In this document: piece by piece, positions 41,388 through 51,629 of the stretch | Layout of the letters: each line of letters begins with the position of its first letter | How positions within the stretch are numbered: position 1 is the stretch's first letter | From: Hyphomonas sp. | GTDB lineage: Bacteria > Pseudomonadota > Alphaproteobacteria > Caulobacterales > Hyphomonadaceae | DNA length: 64,000 bases | Direction of reading: 5' to 3' | NCBI GenBank assembly: GCA_020638455.1 | Contig: JACKIK010000003.1 | Span: 124,001 to 188,000 of the forward strand | The notes under the pieces: generated by a model | What the model was told of the DNA's origin: nothing | The model's database searches: none | The model's input: only the letters and a program-made list of their open reading frames with translations | Made by a program: the position numbers and the translations under genes

Positions 41388-42372
41388 CCTGGCGGCGCTG
41401 CGTGCCGTACTTTCGTGCCTTGTCGTGCTGCTCGCCTTCGCACGGCCAGCCTTCGCCCACGAGGTGCGGCCCGCTTACCTGGAAATTGTCGAGACGGCCC
41501 CTGCCGAATTTGACGTCACCTGGAAGCAGCCGGTGCTCGACGGGCGGCGCCTGAAGCTCGACCCCGTATTTCCCGAGGCCTGTACCAAGACCCACGAGCG
41601 CGCCACATCGGCGGGCGGCACACTGCTCCTGCGCTGGCACATTGCGTGCGATCTTGTTTCCGGCGAAATCCGCATCGACGGGCTCGACCGTACGCTGACG
41701 GACGTCTTTGTCCGCCTTCACAGGCTCGACGGCAACAGCACGGGCGTCGTGCTGCGGCCGGGCCACACGGTGCTCGATCTGACCGTGCCCTCAGGCGCGC
41801 CGGCAGCGACCTATTTCCGCATCGGCGTCGAGCACATCCTGTTCGGGTGGGACCATCTCCTGTTCGTGCTCGGCATGGTGCTGCTGGTGCGGCCGTCTCA
41901 ATTGCTGCTGACGCTGACGGCCTTCACCGTCGCCCACTCGATCACGCTGGCGGCCGCCTCGCTGGCCGGCATCACCCTGCCCGGCCCGCCGGTCGAAATC
42001 ACCATCGCCATGAGCATCGCCCTTCTGGGCGCCGAAGCGATCCACCGGATTCAGGGGCGGATGACGCTGAGCCAGCGCATTCCCTGGGCCATTGCGTTCG
42101 GGTTCGGCCTGATCCACGGGTTCGGCTTTGCCGGGGCGCTGGCCGAGATCGGCCTGCCGAAAGGCGCCAAGGTGCTGGCACTGCTGCTGTTCAACCTGGG
42201 TGTCGAGGCCGGTCAGGTGATGTTCGTCACCGCGGTCCTGGCACTCGCGTGGATCTTCTACAGGCTGGCCAGCCAGCGGATGGTGCTGGCGCGCACGGTG
42301 CTCGCCTATTTCATCGGCATCATGGGCAGCTACTGGGCCATCGCCCGCATCGCCCACGGCTTCTTCACCTAG
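41377..42372 (+). CDS. HupE/UreJ family membrane protein with an N-terminal extracytoplasmic domain
   Basis: The protein has 331 residues. A signal peptide (MRSSLAALRAVLSCLVVLLA ... AFA) begins the mature part at HEVRPAYLEIVETAP, a small beta domain of about 115 residues. Then comes the HupE/UreJ core of six membrane helices with FRIGVEHILFGWDHLLFVLG and FTVAHSITLAAASL, both with conserved His and Asp, and FGLIHGFGFAGALAEIGL. Family members transport Ni or Co, but this branch has an extra periplasmic domain. The stop TAG is also the stop of the opposite TSUP gene (CTAG at 42369-42372). Confidence 0.88.
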   Translation: MRSSLAALRAVLSCLVVLLAFARPAFAHEVRPAYLEIVETAPAEFDVTWKQPVLDGRRLKLDPVFPEACTKTHERATSAGGTLLLRWHIACDLVSGEIRIDGLDRTLTDVFVRLHRLDGNSTGVVLRPGHTVLDLTVPSGAPAATYFRIGVEHILFGWDHLLFVLGMVLLVRPSQLLLTLTAFTVAHSITLAAASLAGITLPGPPVEITIAMSIALLGAEAIHRIQGRMTLSQRIPWAIAFGFGLIHGFGFAGALAEIGLPKGAKVLALLLFNLGVEAGQVMFVTAVLALAWIFYRLASQRMVLARTVLAYFIGIMGSYWAIARIAHGFFT

Positions 42373-43190
42373 AGGCCGAGCGCCTTCCACAACATGCGCG
42401 CGGCCACCAGTGCCAGCAGGATTGCAAACATGCGCCGCAGCCGGGCCGCATCCAGCCTGTGCGCCAGGGCCGCCCCGACCGGCGCCATCGTCACCGTGAA
42501 CAGGGAGATCATCACGAAGGCCGCAAGGTTCACATGTCCCAGCGAGAATGGCGGCAGGCCCGGACGGCCCCAGCCGATGATCACCGCCGCGATCGCCGAT
42601 GGCAGGCCGATCGCCACGCCCCAGCCGGCGGCCGTGGCAACGGCATTGTGGATGGGCCGCCCGCACAGTGTCATCAGGCTGACGCCGAACGTGCCGCCGC
42701 CGATGCCCATCAGGGCCGACAGCGCGCCGACGGTCGATCCCAGTGCGGCGCGGGGGATGCCTGTCGGCATGTCCTCCGCGAGCCGCCAGCTGGGCCGGCC
42801 GAAGAACAGCTGCGCCGCCAGCACGAAGGCGAGAGAGCCGAAGATCCCAAGCAGTGCCTGTTTCGACAGGAACCCGGTCAGGGACATGCCGATCAGGGCG
42901 CCGATGACGATCCAGGGCGACCAGCCGCGAATGATCGACCAGTCGACGGCACCGTGCCGGTTGTGCGCCAGCACGCTGCGCGCGGAGGTGAGAATGATGG
43001 TCGCCAGCGAGGTCGACACGGCCACATGCATCGCCGTTTCGCCATAGCCCATCGAGTCGAACAGGAAATAGAGCACAGGGACAATGATTGCCCCGCCGCC
43101 GATGCCGAACAGGCCCGCCGCAAGCCCGGCCGCGGCACCGGCGGCCGCGAGCGCCAGCAGGAGCGGCCAGTACTGTGCGAGAAGATCCAT
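42369..43190 (-). CDS. TSUP family (TauE/SafE) permease
   Basis: The protein has 273 residues, starting MDLLAQYWPLLLALAAAG. The two TSUP repeats show GLFGIGGGAIIVPVLYFLFD and SALMGIGGGTFGVSLMTLCG, in about eight membrane helices. The family exports sulfite, sulfoacetate or other organosulfur anions. A GTG start 15 codons further upstream is possible. It is convergent with HupE and shares the CTAG stop. Confidence 0.88.
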   Translation of the reverse strand: MDLLAQYWPLLLALAAAGAAAGLAAGLFGIGGGAIIVPVLYFLFDSMGYGETAMHVAVSTSLATIILTSARSVLAHNRHGAVDWSIIRGWSPWIVIGALIGMSLTGFLSKQALLGIFGSLAFVLAAQLFFGRPSWRLAEDMPTGIPRAALGSTVGALSALMGIGGGTFGVSLMTLCGRPIHNAVATAAGWGVAIGLPSAIAAVIIGWGRPGLPPFSLGHVNLAAFVMISLFTVTMAPVGAALAHRLDAARLRRMFAILLALVAARMLWKALGL

Positions 43191-43504
43191 CGCCGCCTTG
43201 TGCCCCAGCCGCTCACCGAAAGCCAGCCGGATCACCGGAATCGCAGGCGAATTGACCCAGCATTCCCGCCGGGCGGGAGTCTCACCTCGTCCGGCAAAAA
43301 AATTTTGAGGTCCTGAAGGCAGCCCCCGGCGCCTCCCGGTCGAGAAAGTGCGTGCAGTGCATTGTTTTTCTGTATTTTTCTTCGCCCGGAATTCACGGTT
43401 TCCAATTCATGAACAGCACGGCGTGATTTGGTCTCGGAACTTCACAGAATTCCAAGCTCCCCCGGCCAGAATGCCACATCCGTGGGGACTCTGCAGGACG
43501 CATT
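43191..43504. other. 314-bp divergent intergenic region
   Basis: No gene is seen between the TSUP and TadG-type starts. TCCCGCC-G-GGCGGGA at 43264-43278 is a perfect 15-bp dyad and CAAAAAAATTTTG lies at 43295-43307. These are plausible operator and promoter-proximal elements. An AT-rich tract at about 43363-43382 precedes the TadG-type gene. Confidence 0.4.
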
Positions 43505-44866
43505 ATGTGGAAGAAACTTGTCAGTTGGAAAAATGACCGGGAGGGCAACCTCTCGATCATGCTCGCCGTTTCAATTGTGCCGATCCTGGCACTGGTCGGC
43601 ATGGCGGTGGACCTTCAGAATACGAACACCAGCCGCAGCTATGTCCAGTATGTGATCGACAGCGCCGTCATCGCCGGTTCCAAGGAGATGCAGGCCGGCA
43701 AGACGAAGGACGAGATCGAGGCCTATGTCGACACCTATGTCGACTCCGCACTCGCGTCGAAGGGGCTCTCGATCACCTGCGGTCAAGCACAAGTCAGTTT
43801 CGCCGAGGGTTCCCAGAACATCGACATGTCGATTTCCTGTTCGCAATCGACAACGCTGACGGCCCTGATCGGATATGAACATCTCGACTTCACCGTATCG
43901 TCCGGTTCGACCTATGGCGTGGGCAAGGTCGACGTGGCCTTCGTCTTCGACGTCTCCGGCTCGATGGGCCAGAACGGCAAGATGAGCGCCCTGAAGAACG
44001 CTGCCCAGGACGCCGTCGACATCCTGCTTCCGGAAGGCGGCAGCGCCATCACGGAAGACGGCGACGTACGCCTCGCCATGGTGTCCTATTCCTCGATGAT
44101 GAATGCCGGCGAATATTTCGAGGCCGTGACCAATGTGAACCCGACACGGACCCATACGGGCACGTCCGGCCAGTGGGTCAAGGTCTGCACGAAGTACAAG
44201 AAGAACGGCAAGTGCAAGAAGTATGAATGGCAATACCAGAGCGGCGCCTCGACCCGCTCGACCACGAACACCTGCCTGAAGGAACGCATCGGCACACAGG
44301 CCTTCACCGATGAAGATCCGGGCCCGAATGCCTGGTTCACGCCGGCCTCCGTCGCCTACAACAATTCGTCGAACAAGTGGGACGAAGAGACCTGCAACGA
44401 TGCAACGCCGTTGCCGCTGACCTATAGCCGCGACGATCTGAGCGAATATATCGACGGCCTCGAGCCGGAAGGCGGCACCGCCGGCCATATCGGCATCGCC
44501 TGGGGCTGGTACATGATCGCCCCAAAATGGAAGACCGTCTGGCCGACCGAGTCCGCGCCGCGCAGCTATGACGAGCCGGACTCGTCCAAGGCAATCATCC
44601 TGATGACGGACGGCGAGTTCAACACCTGGTACAATCACGGCCAGGGCGACTCCTTCGAACAGGCGCAGGAATTCTGCGACAATATCAAAGCCGAAGGCGT
44701 GAGGATCTACACGGTCGCATTCGACGCGCCGCAGGCAGGCCAGCAGATCCTCGCCTACTGTGCCTCAAGCGGCGAATTCGCCTTCACCGCCAAGAATGCC
44801 GACGACCTGGCCGACGCCTACAGGACGATCGCGACGTCGATCTCCGACCTGCGGCTGCGCTACTGA
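43505..44866 (+). CDS. TadG-type pilin-like protein with a von Willebrand A domain
   Basis: The protein has 453 residues. The N-terminus (REGNLSIMLAVSIVPILALV) is the TadE/TadG prepilin-like segment with one membrane helix. From about 140 a vWA domain follows: VAFVFDVSGSMGQNGKMSAL (MIDAS DxSxS), KAIILMTDGEFN and VRIYTVAFDAP. A cysteine- and lysine-rich loop (KVCTKYKKNGKCKKYEWQY) interrupts it. Proteins of this kind normally belong to Flp/Tad adhesion pili. No tadA, tadB, tadC, cpaB or flp gene is in this window, so it is an orphan copy. It ends 11 bp from the convergent monooxygenase. Confidence 0.88.
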   Translation: MWKKLVSWKNDREGNLSIMLAVSIVPILALVGMAVDLQNTNTSRSYVQYVIDSAVIAGSKEMQAGKTKDEIEAYVDTYVDSALASKGLSITCGQAQVSFAEGSQNIDMSISCSQSTTLTALIGYEHLDFTVSSGSTYGVGKVDVAFVFDVSGSMGQNGKMSALKNAAQDAVDILLPEGGSAITEDGDVRLAMVSYSSMMNAGEYFEAVTNVNPTRTHTGTSGQWVKVCTKYKKNGKCKKYEWQYQSGASTRSTTNTCLKERIGTQAFTDEDPGPNAWFTPASVAYNNSSNKWDEETCNDATPLPLTYSRDDLSEYIDGLEPEGGTAGHIGIAWGWYMIAPKWKTVWPTESAPRSYDEPDSSKAIILMTDGEFNTWYNHGQGDSFEQAQEFCDNIKAEGVRIYTVAFDAPQAGQQILAYCASSGEFAFTAKNADDLADAYRTIATSISDLRLRY

Positions 44867-44877
44867 TCCGGCGGCAA

Positions 44878-46674
<1,797 letters not shown>

Positions 46675-46828
46675 GGCAGGGAGTCCTCCATATTCCTGTC
46701 CGGGTCTTCGCCCGGTTCCCTTTCCAGATTAGCCGAACAGGCCTTCTGAAAACAGGTTGACCCCGCGCCAACTCCCGCCGGATTTATGCGCTTGACGCCG
46801 TCGTCCGGCCCGGCGAAGGGTCGCCGCC

Positions 46829-47737
46829 ATGCGCCTGCCCCACCCGATCATCCTGGTCTGCCTCGCCGTGATCTGCGGCTGCACCGTCGACACGATCATG
46901 AAGACCGTGACGCTTGGCGGCACGGCCGTGCTGACGGCGACGGCGTGGCGCTTCATCCTGGCGGGCCTGATCATGCTCGCCCTGTTCGTGGTGACCCGGC
47001 GGCCGATGCCGGGCTGGAAGGCGATCCGCTTCCATATGCTTCGCGGGCTCGCCCAGGTGTCGTCAGCCGTCGCCTTCTTCTACGCGCTGACCCAGATCAG
47101 CCTGGTCGAAGCCGTCATCATGGGCTTCACGGCCGCCCTGATGATCGCCCCCATCGCCCGCGTCCTGCTGGGCGAGCACATGAGCCCGGTGACGGTCGGC
47201 GCCTCCATCGTCGGCTTTCTGGGCGCCGCGCTGGCGCTTTCTGGTGAGCCGATCGGTATGCATGCCAGCGGCAATCGCCTTTTGGGCCTGTCCGCCATGG
47301 TATTTTCGGCGGTCGGCTATGCCCTCAACATCGTGCTGGTGCGGATGCGGACGAAGGAAGAAGACGCGATCACGCTCGTCACGTTCATGAACGTGCTGCC
47401 GGCCCTGTTCCTCCTGCCATTCCTGCCCTTTTCCGGGCCATTGCCGGAGCCCGATGCCTGGCCGCTGCTGTTCGCGGTCGCCGTCGCCGCGATTGGTATC
47501 TGGTCACTGATGACCCTCGCCTATGCGCGCGCAAAGGCCCAGACACTGGCGCCGTTCGAATACACCGCGCTGATCTGGTCCTCGCTTCTCGGCTATGTGT
47601 TCTTCCGCGAAGTGCCGAGCCTCCGCCTCTATGCCGGCGCGGCGGTCATCATTGCGGCCTGCCTGGTGGTCGCCTTCGAGACCCATTTCACGGCTCGCCG
47701 GGAAGCGCGCGCTGCCGCGGCCGAGATTGCGCCCTAG
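46829..47737 (+). CDS. EamA/DMT family transporter
   Basis: The protein has 302 residues with ten hydrophobic helices in two EamA repeats: TATAWRFILAGLIMLALFVV and ALTQISLVEAVIMGFTAALM in the first, FEYTALIWSSLLGYVFFREV in the second. These are inner-membrane drug/metabolite exporters of variable substrate. The stop TAG overlaps the stop of the convergent lipoprotein gene (CTAG at 47734-47737). Confidence 0.9.
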   Translation: MRLPHPIILVCLAVICGCTVDTIMKTVTLGGTAVLTATAWRFILAGLIMLALFVVTRRPMPGWKAIRFHMLRGLAQVSSAVAFFYALTQISLVEAVIMGFTAALMIAPIARVLLGEHMSPVTVGASIVGFLGAALALSGEPIGMHASGNRLLGLSAMVFSAVGYALNIVLVRMRTKEEDAITLVTFMNVLPALFLLPFLPFSGPLPEPDAWPLLFAVAVAAIGIWSLMTLAYARAKAQTLAPFEYTALIWSSLLGYVFFREVPSLRLYAGAAVIIAACLVVAFETHFTARREARAAAAEIAP

Positions 47738-48858
47738 TTCCCAATCAGCAGCAATGTGTTGCTTGAGCCCTTGGCGACCAGCCCTGCCTGCAGCGCATAG
47801 AGATGGCCGAGCAGGTCCAGCGTCGACTTGGCGTTCCGGCAGGTATCGTCCACCTGGAACCAGTAGCCGCGATACGGCACGGCAACAGCTGCGCCTTTTG
47901 GTTTCCTGCTGCTCCAGCGCACGGCGAAATAGTCGTCCATGACGGTGCCCCACGGCCCGGCCGGCAGGCAGGCGGAAATCTGCCGCTGCGGCGCACCGCC
48001 TATCGTGTGGCCCACCAGCGCGTCATGCTCCGGCGGCACCTCGACCGTCTGCGACAGGGCCGACAACATGCCGAGAATGGACCGGCCACGCGCGGGCGCG
48101 ACACCGGCCCTGTGGCCGACGGAACTGATATCCGCGACATGGAATCCGTTCTCGAGCCCCGGATGCAGGCCGATCTGGTGCGCCTGCATCATCCGCGCAA
48201 GCGCCTCGCCGGCCGGCGTGCCGGCATGCCAGCTGACCACGACCCGCGGTTTCGCATCCTTGCCGTCTCCCTCGAGCACCTGGACCAGCAGATCGCCCGA
48301 ATTCTGCAGCTCGCGCATCAGTGCGGCAAGGTCGCGAAATCCCCGGTTGTCCGGCAGAATTGCCGGTGTCGGGCCGGCCGCGGCGCGCGCATTGTCGAGG
48401 TCGCCGATACGCGCGATGCAGCACAGCATCAGCCGCTCGACGCTCCAGCCGGACTGGCTGAGCAGGAAAATCGATTCCGGCGCGACCGGCTGCAACAGCT
48501 GCTCGGCGTAGGCGCCGCCCCGCAGGTTCCGGTAGACAACAGTCGGGGTTGCCGACCGCTCAACACTCCCTGCGGGGTTCAGGACGTCAACAAAATCACC
48601 GGAACTGACACCAAACGCACCGGCAAGCCCTCCGGACACCGTGCCGGAATCCTCTGTCGAAAGCGTGTCGACCTCCACGAAGGAGACGGGATCGTTGTAA
48701 CGGAGGCGCACGATGTTGAGCAGAAGCTGCTCCTGCTGCGCCCGCGCCAGTTCGGTCGAATAGGTCATCGTATCGCGCGCGACCGGCGCCACCGTGCGCG
48801 GACTTGCACACCCGGTAACAACCAGCACTGCAGCAATTGCAACAGGAACCCATTTCAT
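47734..48858 (-). CDS. Conserved lipoprotein of unknown function
   Basis: The protein has 374 residues. The lipoprotein signal MKWVPVAIAAVLVVTGCASP has a good lipobox (VTGC). The mature start has a conserved phrase RAQQEQLLLNIVRLRYNDPV, known from uncharacterised proteobacterial proteins. The rest is mixed alpha/beta without recognised domains, with four or five cysteines (LMLCCIARI, ISACLPAG, DDTCRNA). It may be outer-membrane bound. It shares its stop codon region with the EamA gene. Confidence 0.75.
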   Translation of the reverse strand: MKWVPVAIAAVLVVTGCASPRTVAPVARDTMTYSTELARAQQEQLLLNIVRLRYNDPVSFVEVDTLSTEDSGTVSGGLAGAFGVSSGDFVDVLNPAGSVERSATPTVVYRNLRGGAYAEQLLQPVAPESIFLLSQSGWSVERLMLCCIARIGDLDNARAAAGPTPAILPDNRGFRDLAALMRELQNSGDLLVQVLEGDGKDAKPRVVVSWHAGTPAGEALARMMQAHQIGLHPGLENGFHVADISSVGHRAGVAPARGRSILGMLSALSQTVEVPPEHDALVGHTIGGAPQRQISACLPAGPWGTVMDDYFAVRWSSRKPKGAAVAVPYRGYWFQVDDTCRNAKSTLDLLGHLYALQAGLVAKGSSNTLLLIGN

Positions 48859-48941
48859 GACAGGCGCCCCCTCCTCCGGAACCAGCACGAAAGGCTAGGC
48901 GGGCGGGCCTTCGGGTCAAACGGATTCGCCTGATCGGGGCG

Positions 48942-49358
48942 CTACCAGACCCCGGCCTGTTTCAGGGCACTGTCGAGGTCCGGCGGGATATCCAGTGCCG
49001 CCTCGCCGGATTTCAGGTCCCGCGGCGCGTCCTCCGGCTTGAGGTAGCGCCAGCCCTGGAACGGGCGCTTTGCCTGCGCATAGGTGCGGACCAGCTGCGG
49101 ATCGAACACCACGGCGCACATCTCCCGGCCCTCGTCATCGCGCTCGTGGCGGAGGTCTATGATACGCTGCCGCACACGTATTGCGCCCTTGATGACCCAA
49201 TAGATCGAGCCGCCTCTGAGCATTTCCTCGGAGCGCTTGGGAAACATGCGCGTGTGGTGCACCGGGTTCGGCATCCGCTGCATCTGCCGCGTCTGCCAGT
49301 TGGCGATATCCTCGACAACGTCCACACCGACGCAGAGTTTCAACATGTGAATCGTCAT
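48942..49358 (-). CDS. DUF1489 family protein
   Basis: The protein has 138 residues. The sequence IHMLKLCVGVDVVEDIANWQ, HHTRMFPKRSEEML, GGSIYWVIKGAIRVRQRIID and FQGWRYLKPEDAP follows the DUF1489 family, a small cytosolic protein nearly restricted to alphaproteobacteria, with unknown function. It is followed 53 bp further by the start of the lipoprotein gene region on the same strand. Confidence 0.9.
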   Translation of the reverse strand: MTIHMLKLCVGVDVVEDIANWQTRQMQRMPNPVHHTRMFPKRSEEMLRGGSIYWVIKGAIRVRQRIIDLRHERDDEGREMCAVVFDPQLVRTYAQAKRPFQGWRYLKPEDAPRDLKSGEAALDIPPDLDSALKQAGVW

Positions 49359-49399
49359 GCAGTCAGTCTAGCGCACCGGGCGCGAGGTTCCACAACGCA

Positions 49400-50104
49400 T
49401 TACGGCGCAGCGGGCCGCGATGCCTCGAAATCGTCCTGCGCCTGCTTGCTGGCGAAAAAGAAGTCGGCCTTCACGATGTTGGCCGAGTAACGCCGGTGGA
49501 TGGTGCGGAAGGCCGCCCGCGCCTCAAGGTCGATGGAAAAGCCCGAGACATAGCTCATGCCCCAGTGCGGCTCCGTCCGCAGGAACCAGGACTGGTCGTA
49601 TCGCACCAGCGTGCCGCCTTCCGGGCCGGCGACGGGATGCGGCAGGGTATAGTCGATCCGCAGGAACCGCTCCCCGACCGGGTCCAGCCAGGCTGTCGCT
49701 GCCAGCCGGCTGGCCGCCCAGACATCGTATTCGCCGTCATTGCTGGAGGGTGTGTGATGAAACGACATCTTCCAGGCCCAGCCCTTGTCGTCGACCTGGA
49801 CCTGGGGGCCAAGACTGGCGCGCAGGTCGTCCGGGAAGAGGCGGCCATCCGGCGCGGCTTCCGCGGCCCATGCTGCGCCGACGGCCTCAAGCTCGTCATC
49901 CTCGCCCTGCCAGTCGACCACCTGCCACCGCTTCTCGCCCTTTTCCCGCGGATCGAAGCGATAGACGCGCCGCGCCGTATCCGAGCTGAGTTCCACAGTG
50001 AAGGCAGCGCGCAGCGTGTTCGGGGCTTCTGTCGCCTGAAGCGCCGAATCCATTGGGCCCGACCCTGTTGCCAGGATGAAATTAAGCAGCAGATTGAGAA
50101 ACAT
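49400..50104 (-). CDS. Secreted or membrane-associated hypothetical protein
   Basis: The protein has 234 residues. A short hydrophobic N-terminus (MFLNLLLNFILATGSGPMDS) may be an export signal. The mature part is beta-rich with many Trp and Tyr: RVYRFDPREKGEKRWQVVDW, GWAWKMSFHHTPSSNDGEYD, FLRIDYTLPHPVAGPEGGTL, MSYVSGFSIDLEARAAFRTI. This suggests a calycin or lipoprotein-like barrel, without family match. It lies between DUF1489 and the cupin/JmjC protein, all on the minus strand. Confidence 0.68.
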   Translation of the reverse strand: MFLNLLLNFILATGSGPMDSALQATEAPNTLRAAFTVELSSDTARRVYRFDPREKGEKRWQVVDWQGEDDELEAVGAAWAAEAAPDGRLFPDDLRASLGPQVQVDDKGWAWKMSFHHTPSSNDGEYDVWAASRLAATAWLDPVGERFLRIDYTLPHPVAGPEGGTLVRYDQSWFLRTEPHWGMSYVSGFSIDLEARAAFRTIHRRYSANIVKADFFFASKQAQDDFEASRPAAP

Positions 50105-50148
50105 GCGAACACCGTACCGGAGCCTGAGTTAGGGCCCGATTGCGGCAT

Positions 50149-51075
50149 CTATGCGGCAGCGTTTTCCCGCATGAAATTGTCCGCGTTCAGGTCCAGAGCA
50201 AACGTCAGGGGAACTTGCTTCTCGAAAGATTTACCTGAGTTGAACAGCTTCAGTCCGCGCGCCAGGGCCGCCTTTGCATACTTGGTCGCGACCCCGTCAT
50301 TCTCGATCGATGGATCGAGACCCCACCAGCGGCGCATGGCGCCATTGGTATAAATCGCATTGGCATGGATCAGCGCGTCAAAGGTCATGTACTCGCACGA
50401 CAGGGAGACATTGACGCAATCGCAATTGTCGATCCGGTGGGGCGCCGTCTGCGGCCAGTTGGCCAGCATGCCCGGCTTCAGCACAACTTCATGGGCGGAC
50501 GCATCGAAGGCAGGGTCGTAGAAGATCTCTTCTTCGGTTTCCTTGAGCACGATGGCTTCGAGTTGCGGATCGGGCGCAAACGCCCGGCCTCTCGGATAGA
50601 TCCAGACCTTCTTCTCGCCCTTGATCTGCCAGAGGTTCACGATCGGAATGTCGAGATGGTAGAAGACGCGCGCATTGGGGCTGGAAATCAGCACGCCGAC
50701 GTCGCGCTTCATGGTTTTCACGCCATTCGCAGCATCGAACTCGCCGAACATCTCGTCGCTGAGGTCGGCATATTCCTTGAGGTGGTGGTTTGCCGCACGG
50801 AGATTCAGCCACAGGCGCCCGCGCTGGACTGCGTCGAGGATCTGCTCGCCGGTCAGGTCGCCTGCGGTGCCGCGGCGAAAACTCGTCTTGTCGTGGCGCT
50901 CATTGTCCATCGTGTAGACGTGCAACCGGTCGCGCGGATAAGTGTCGAGGAGGCGGGCAAGCCCCGCATCCGAAAACATCGGCCGCTCATGCAGCGTGTG
51001 ATGCGCAACAATCAGGTCCTTGCCGAATTTTGCGGCCTTGGCGCTGTCCCAGTCGGTGAGAATGCGTCCCGTCAT
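50149..51075 (-). CDS. Cupin/JmjC-like protein (putative Fe(II)/2-oxoglutarate oxygenase)
   Basis: The protein has 308 residues. The central HLDIPIVNLWQIKGEKKVW contains an HxD metal motif and the JmjC/cupin phrase found before the second strand; the distal His is likely in NWPQTAPHRIDNCDCVNVSL. The N-terminal part (FGKDLIVAHHTLHERPMFSD) is typical of uncharacterised cupin-like proteins. If active it would hydroxylate an unknown target. No neighbour suggests the substrate. Confidence 0.75.
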   Translation of the reverse strand: MTGRILTDWDSAKAAKFGKDLIVAHHTLHERPMFSDAGLARLLDTYPRDRLHVYTMDNERHDKTSFRRGTAGDLTGEQILDAVQRGRLWLNLRAANHHLKEYADLSDEMFGEFDAANGVKTMKRDVGVLISSPNARVFYHLDIPIVNLWQIKGEKKVWIYPRGRAFAPDPQLEAIVLKETEEEIFYDPAFDASAHEVVLKPGMLANWPQTAPHRIDNCDCVNVSLSCEYMTFDALIHANAIYTNGAMRRWWGLDPSIENDGVATKYAKAALARGLKLFNSGKSFEKQVPLTFALDLNADNFMRENAAA

Positions 51076-51200
51076 CGTCCCGAAATCCCAGTTTATTCAA
51101 CAATATCGCGTCGGAACGCGGTGTTGCAAGTACGGGAAAACCCTAGCCTGTTCCAGTAAATACACGCTGAGCGCGAACCGGAAGATTTCTCAGACCGGCT

Positions 51201-51614
51201 TCAGTCGTCTTCCTTGACCGGGACGCCGTAGAGCTCGAGCCGGTGGTCAACGAGCCGGAAGCCAAGCCGCTTGGCGATCTCTTCCTGCAGTTTTTCGATC
51301 TCGTCGGAGTGGAATTCGACGACTTCGCCCGTCTTCACATTGATCAGGTGGTCGTGGTGCTCGTCCGGCACTTCCTCATAGCGGGCGCGCCCGTCGCGGA
51401 AGTCATGGGCCTGGATAATGCCGGCATCCTCGAACAGCTTCACCGTCCGGTACACCGTTGCCAGCGAAATCGAGGAATCGTGCGCGTTGGCGCGTCGGTG
51501 CAACTCTTCGGCGTCGGGATGGTCGGTTGCCTGCGACAGGACACGGGCGATGACGCGGCGCGGCTCCGTCATGCGGAGGCCCTTCTCAATACAGAGTTTT
51601 TCGAGTCGATCCAT
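51201..51614 (-). CDS. fur: Ferric uptake regulator (Fur family)
   Basis: The protein has 137 residues. The winged helix (GLRMTEPRRVIARVLSQATD, ISLATVYRTVKLFEDAGIIQ) is followed by the dimerisation domain with the metal-binding HHDHLINVKTGEVVEFHSDE and the end FRLVDHRLELYGVP. The structural CxxC of many Fur proteins is missing, as in the alphaproteobacterial Fur/Mur group, so it may sense Fe or Mn. The start is 15 bp after the stop of ycaQ; fur is therefore the last gene of the run with DLH, ogt and ycaQ. Confidence 0.93.
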   Translation of the reverse strand: MDRLEKLCIEKGLRMTEPRRVIARVLSQATDHPDAEELHRRANAHDSSISLATVYRTVKLFEDAGIIQAHDFRDGRARYEEVPDEHHDHLINVKTGEVVEFHSDEIEKLQEEIAKRLGFRLVDHRLELYGVPVKEDD

Positions 51615-51629
51615 ATCCGGCTTTTGCCC

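Noticed and set aside
43295..43307. CAAAAAAATTTTG as a terminator or replication element
   Set aside because: Short AT palindrome with no GC-rich stem or iteron context.
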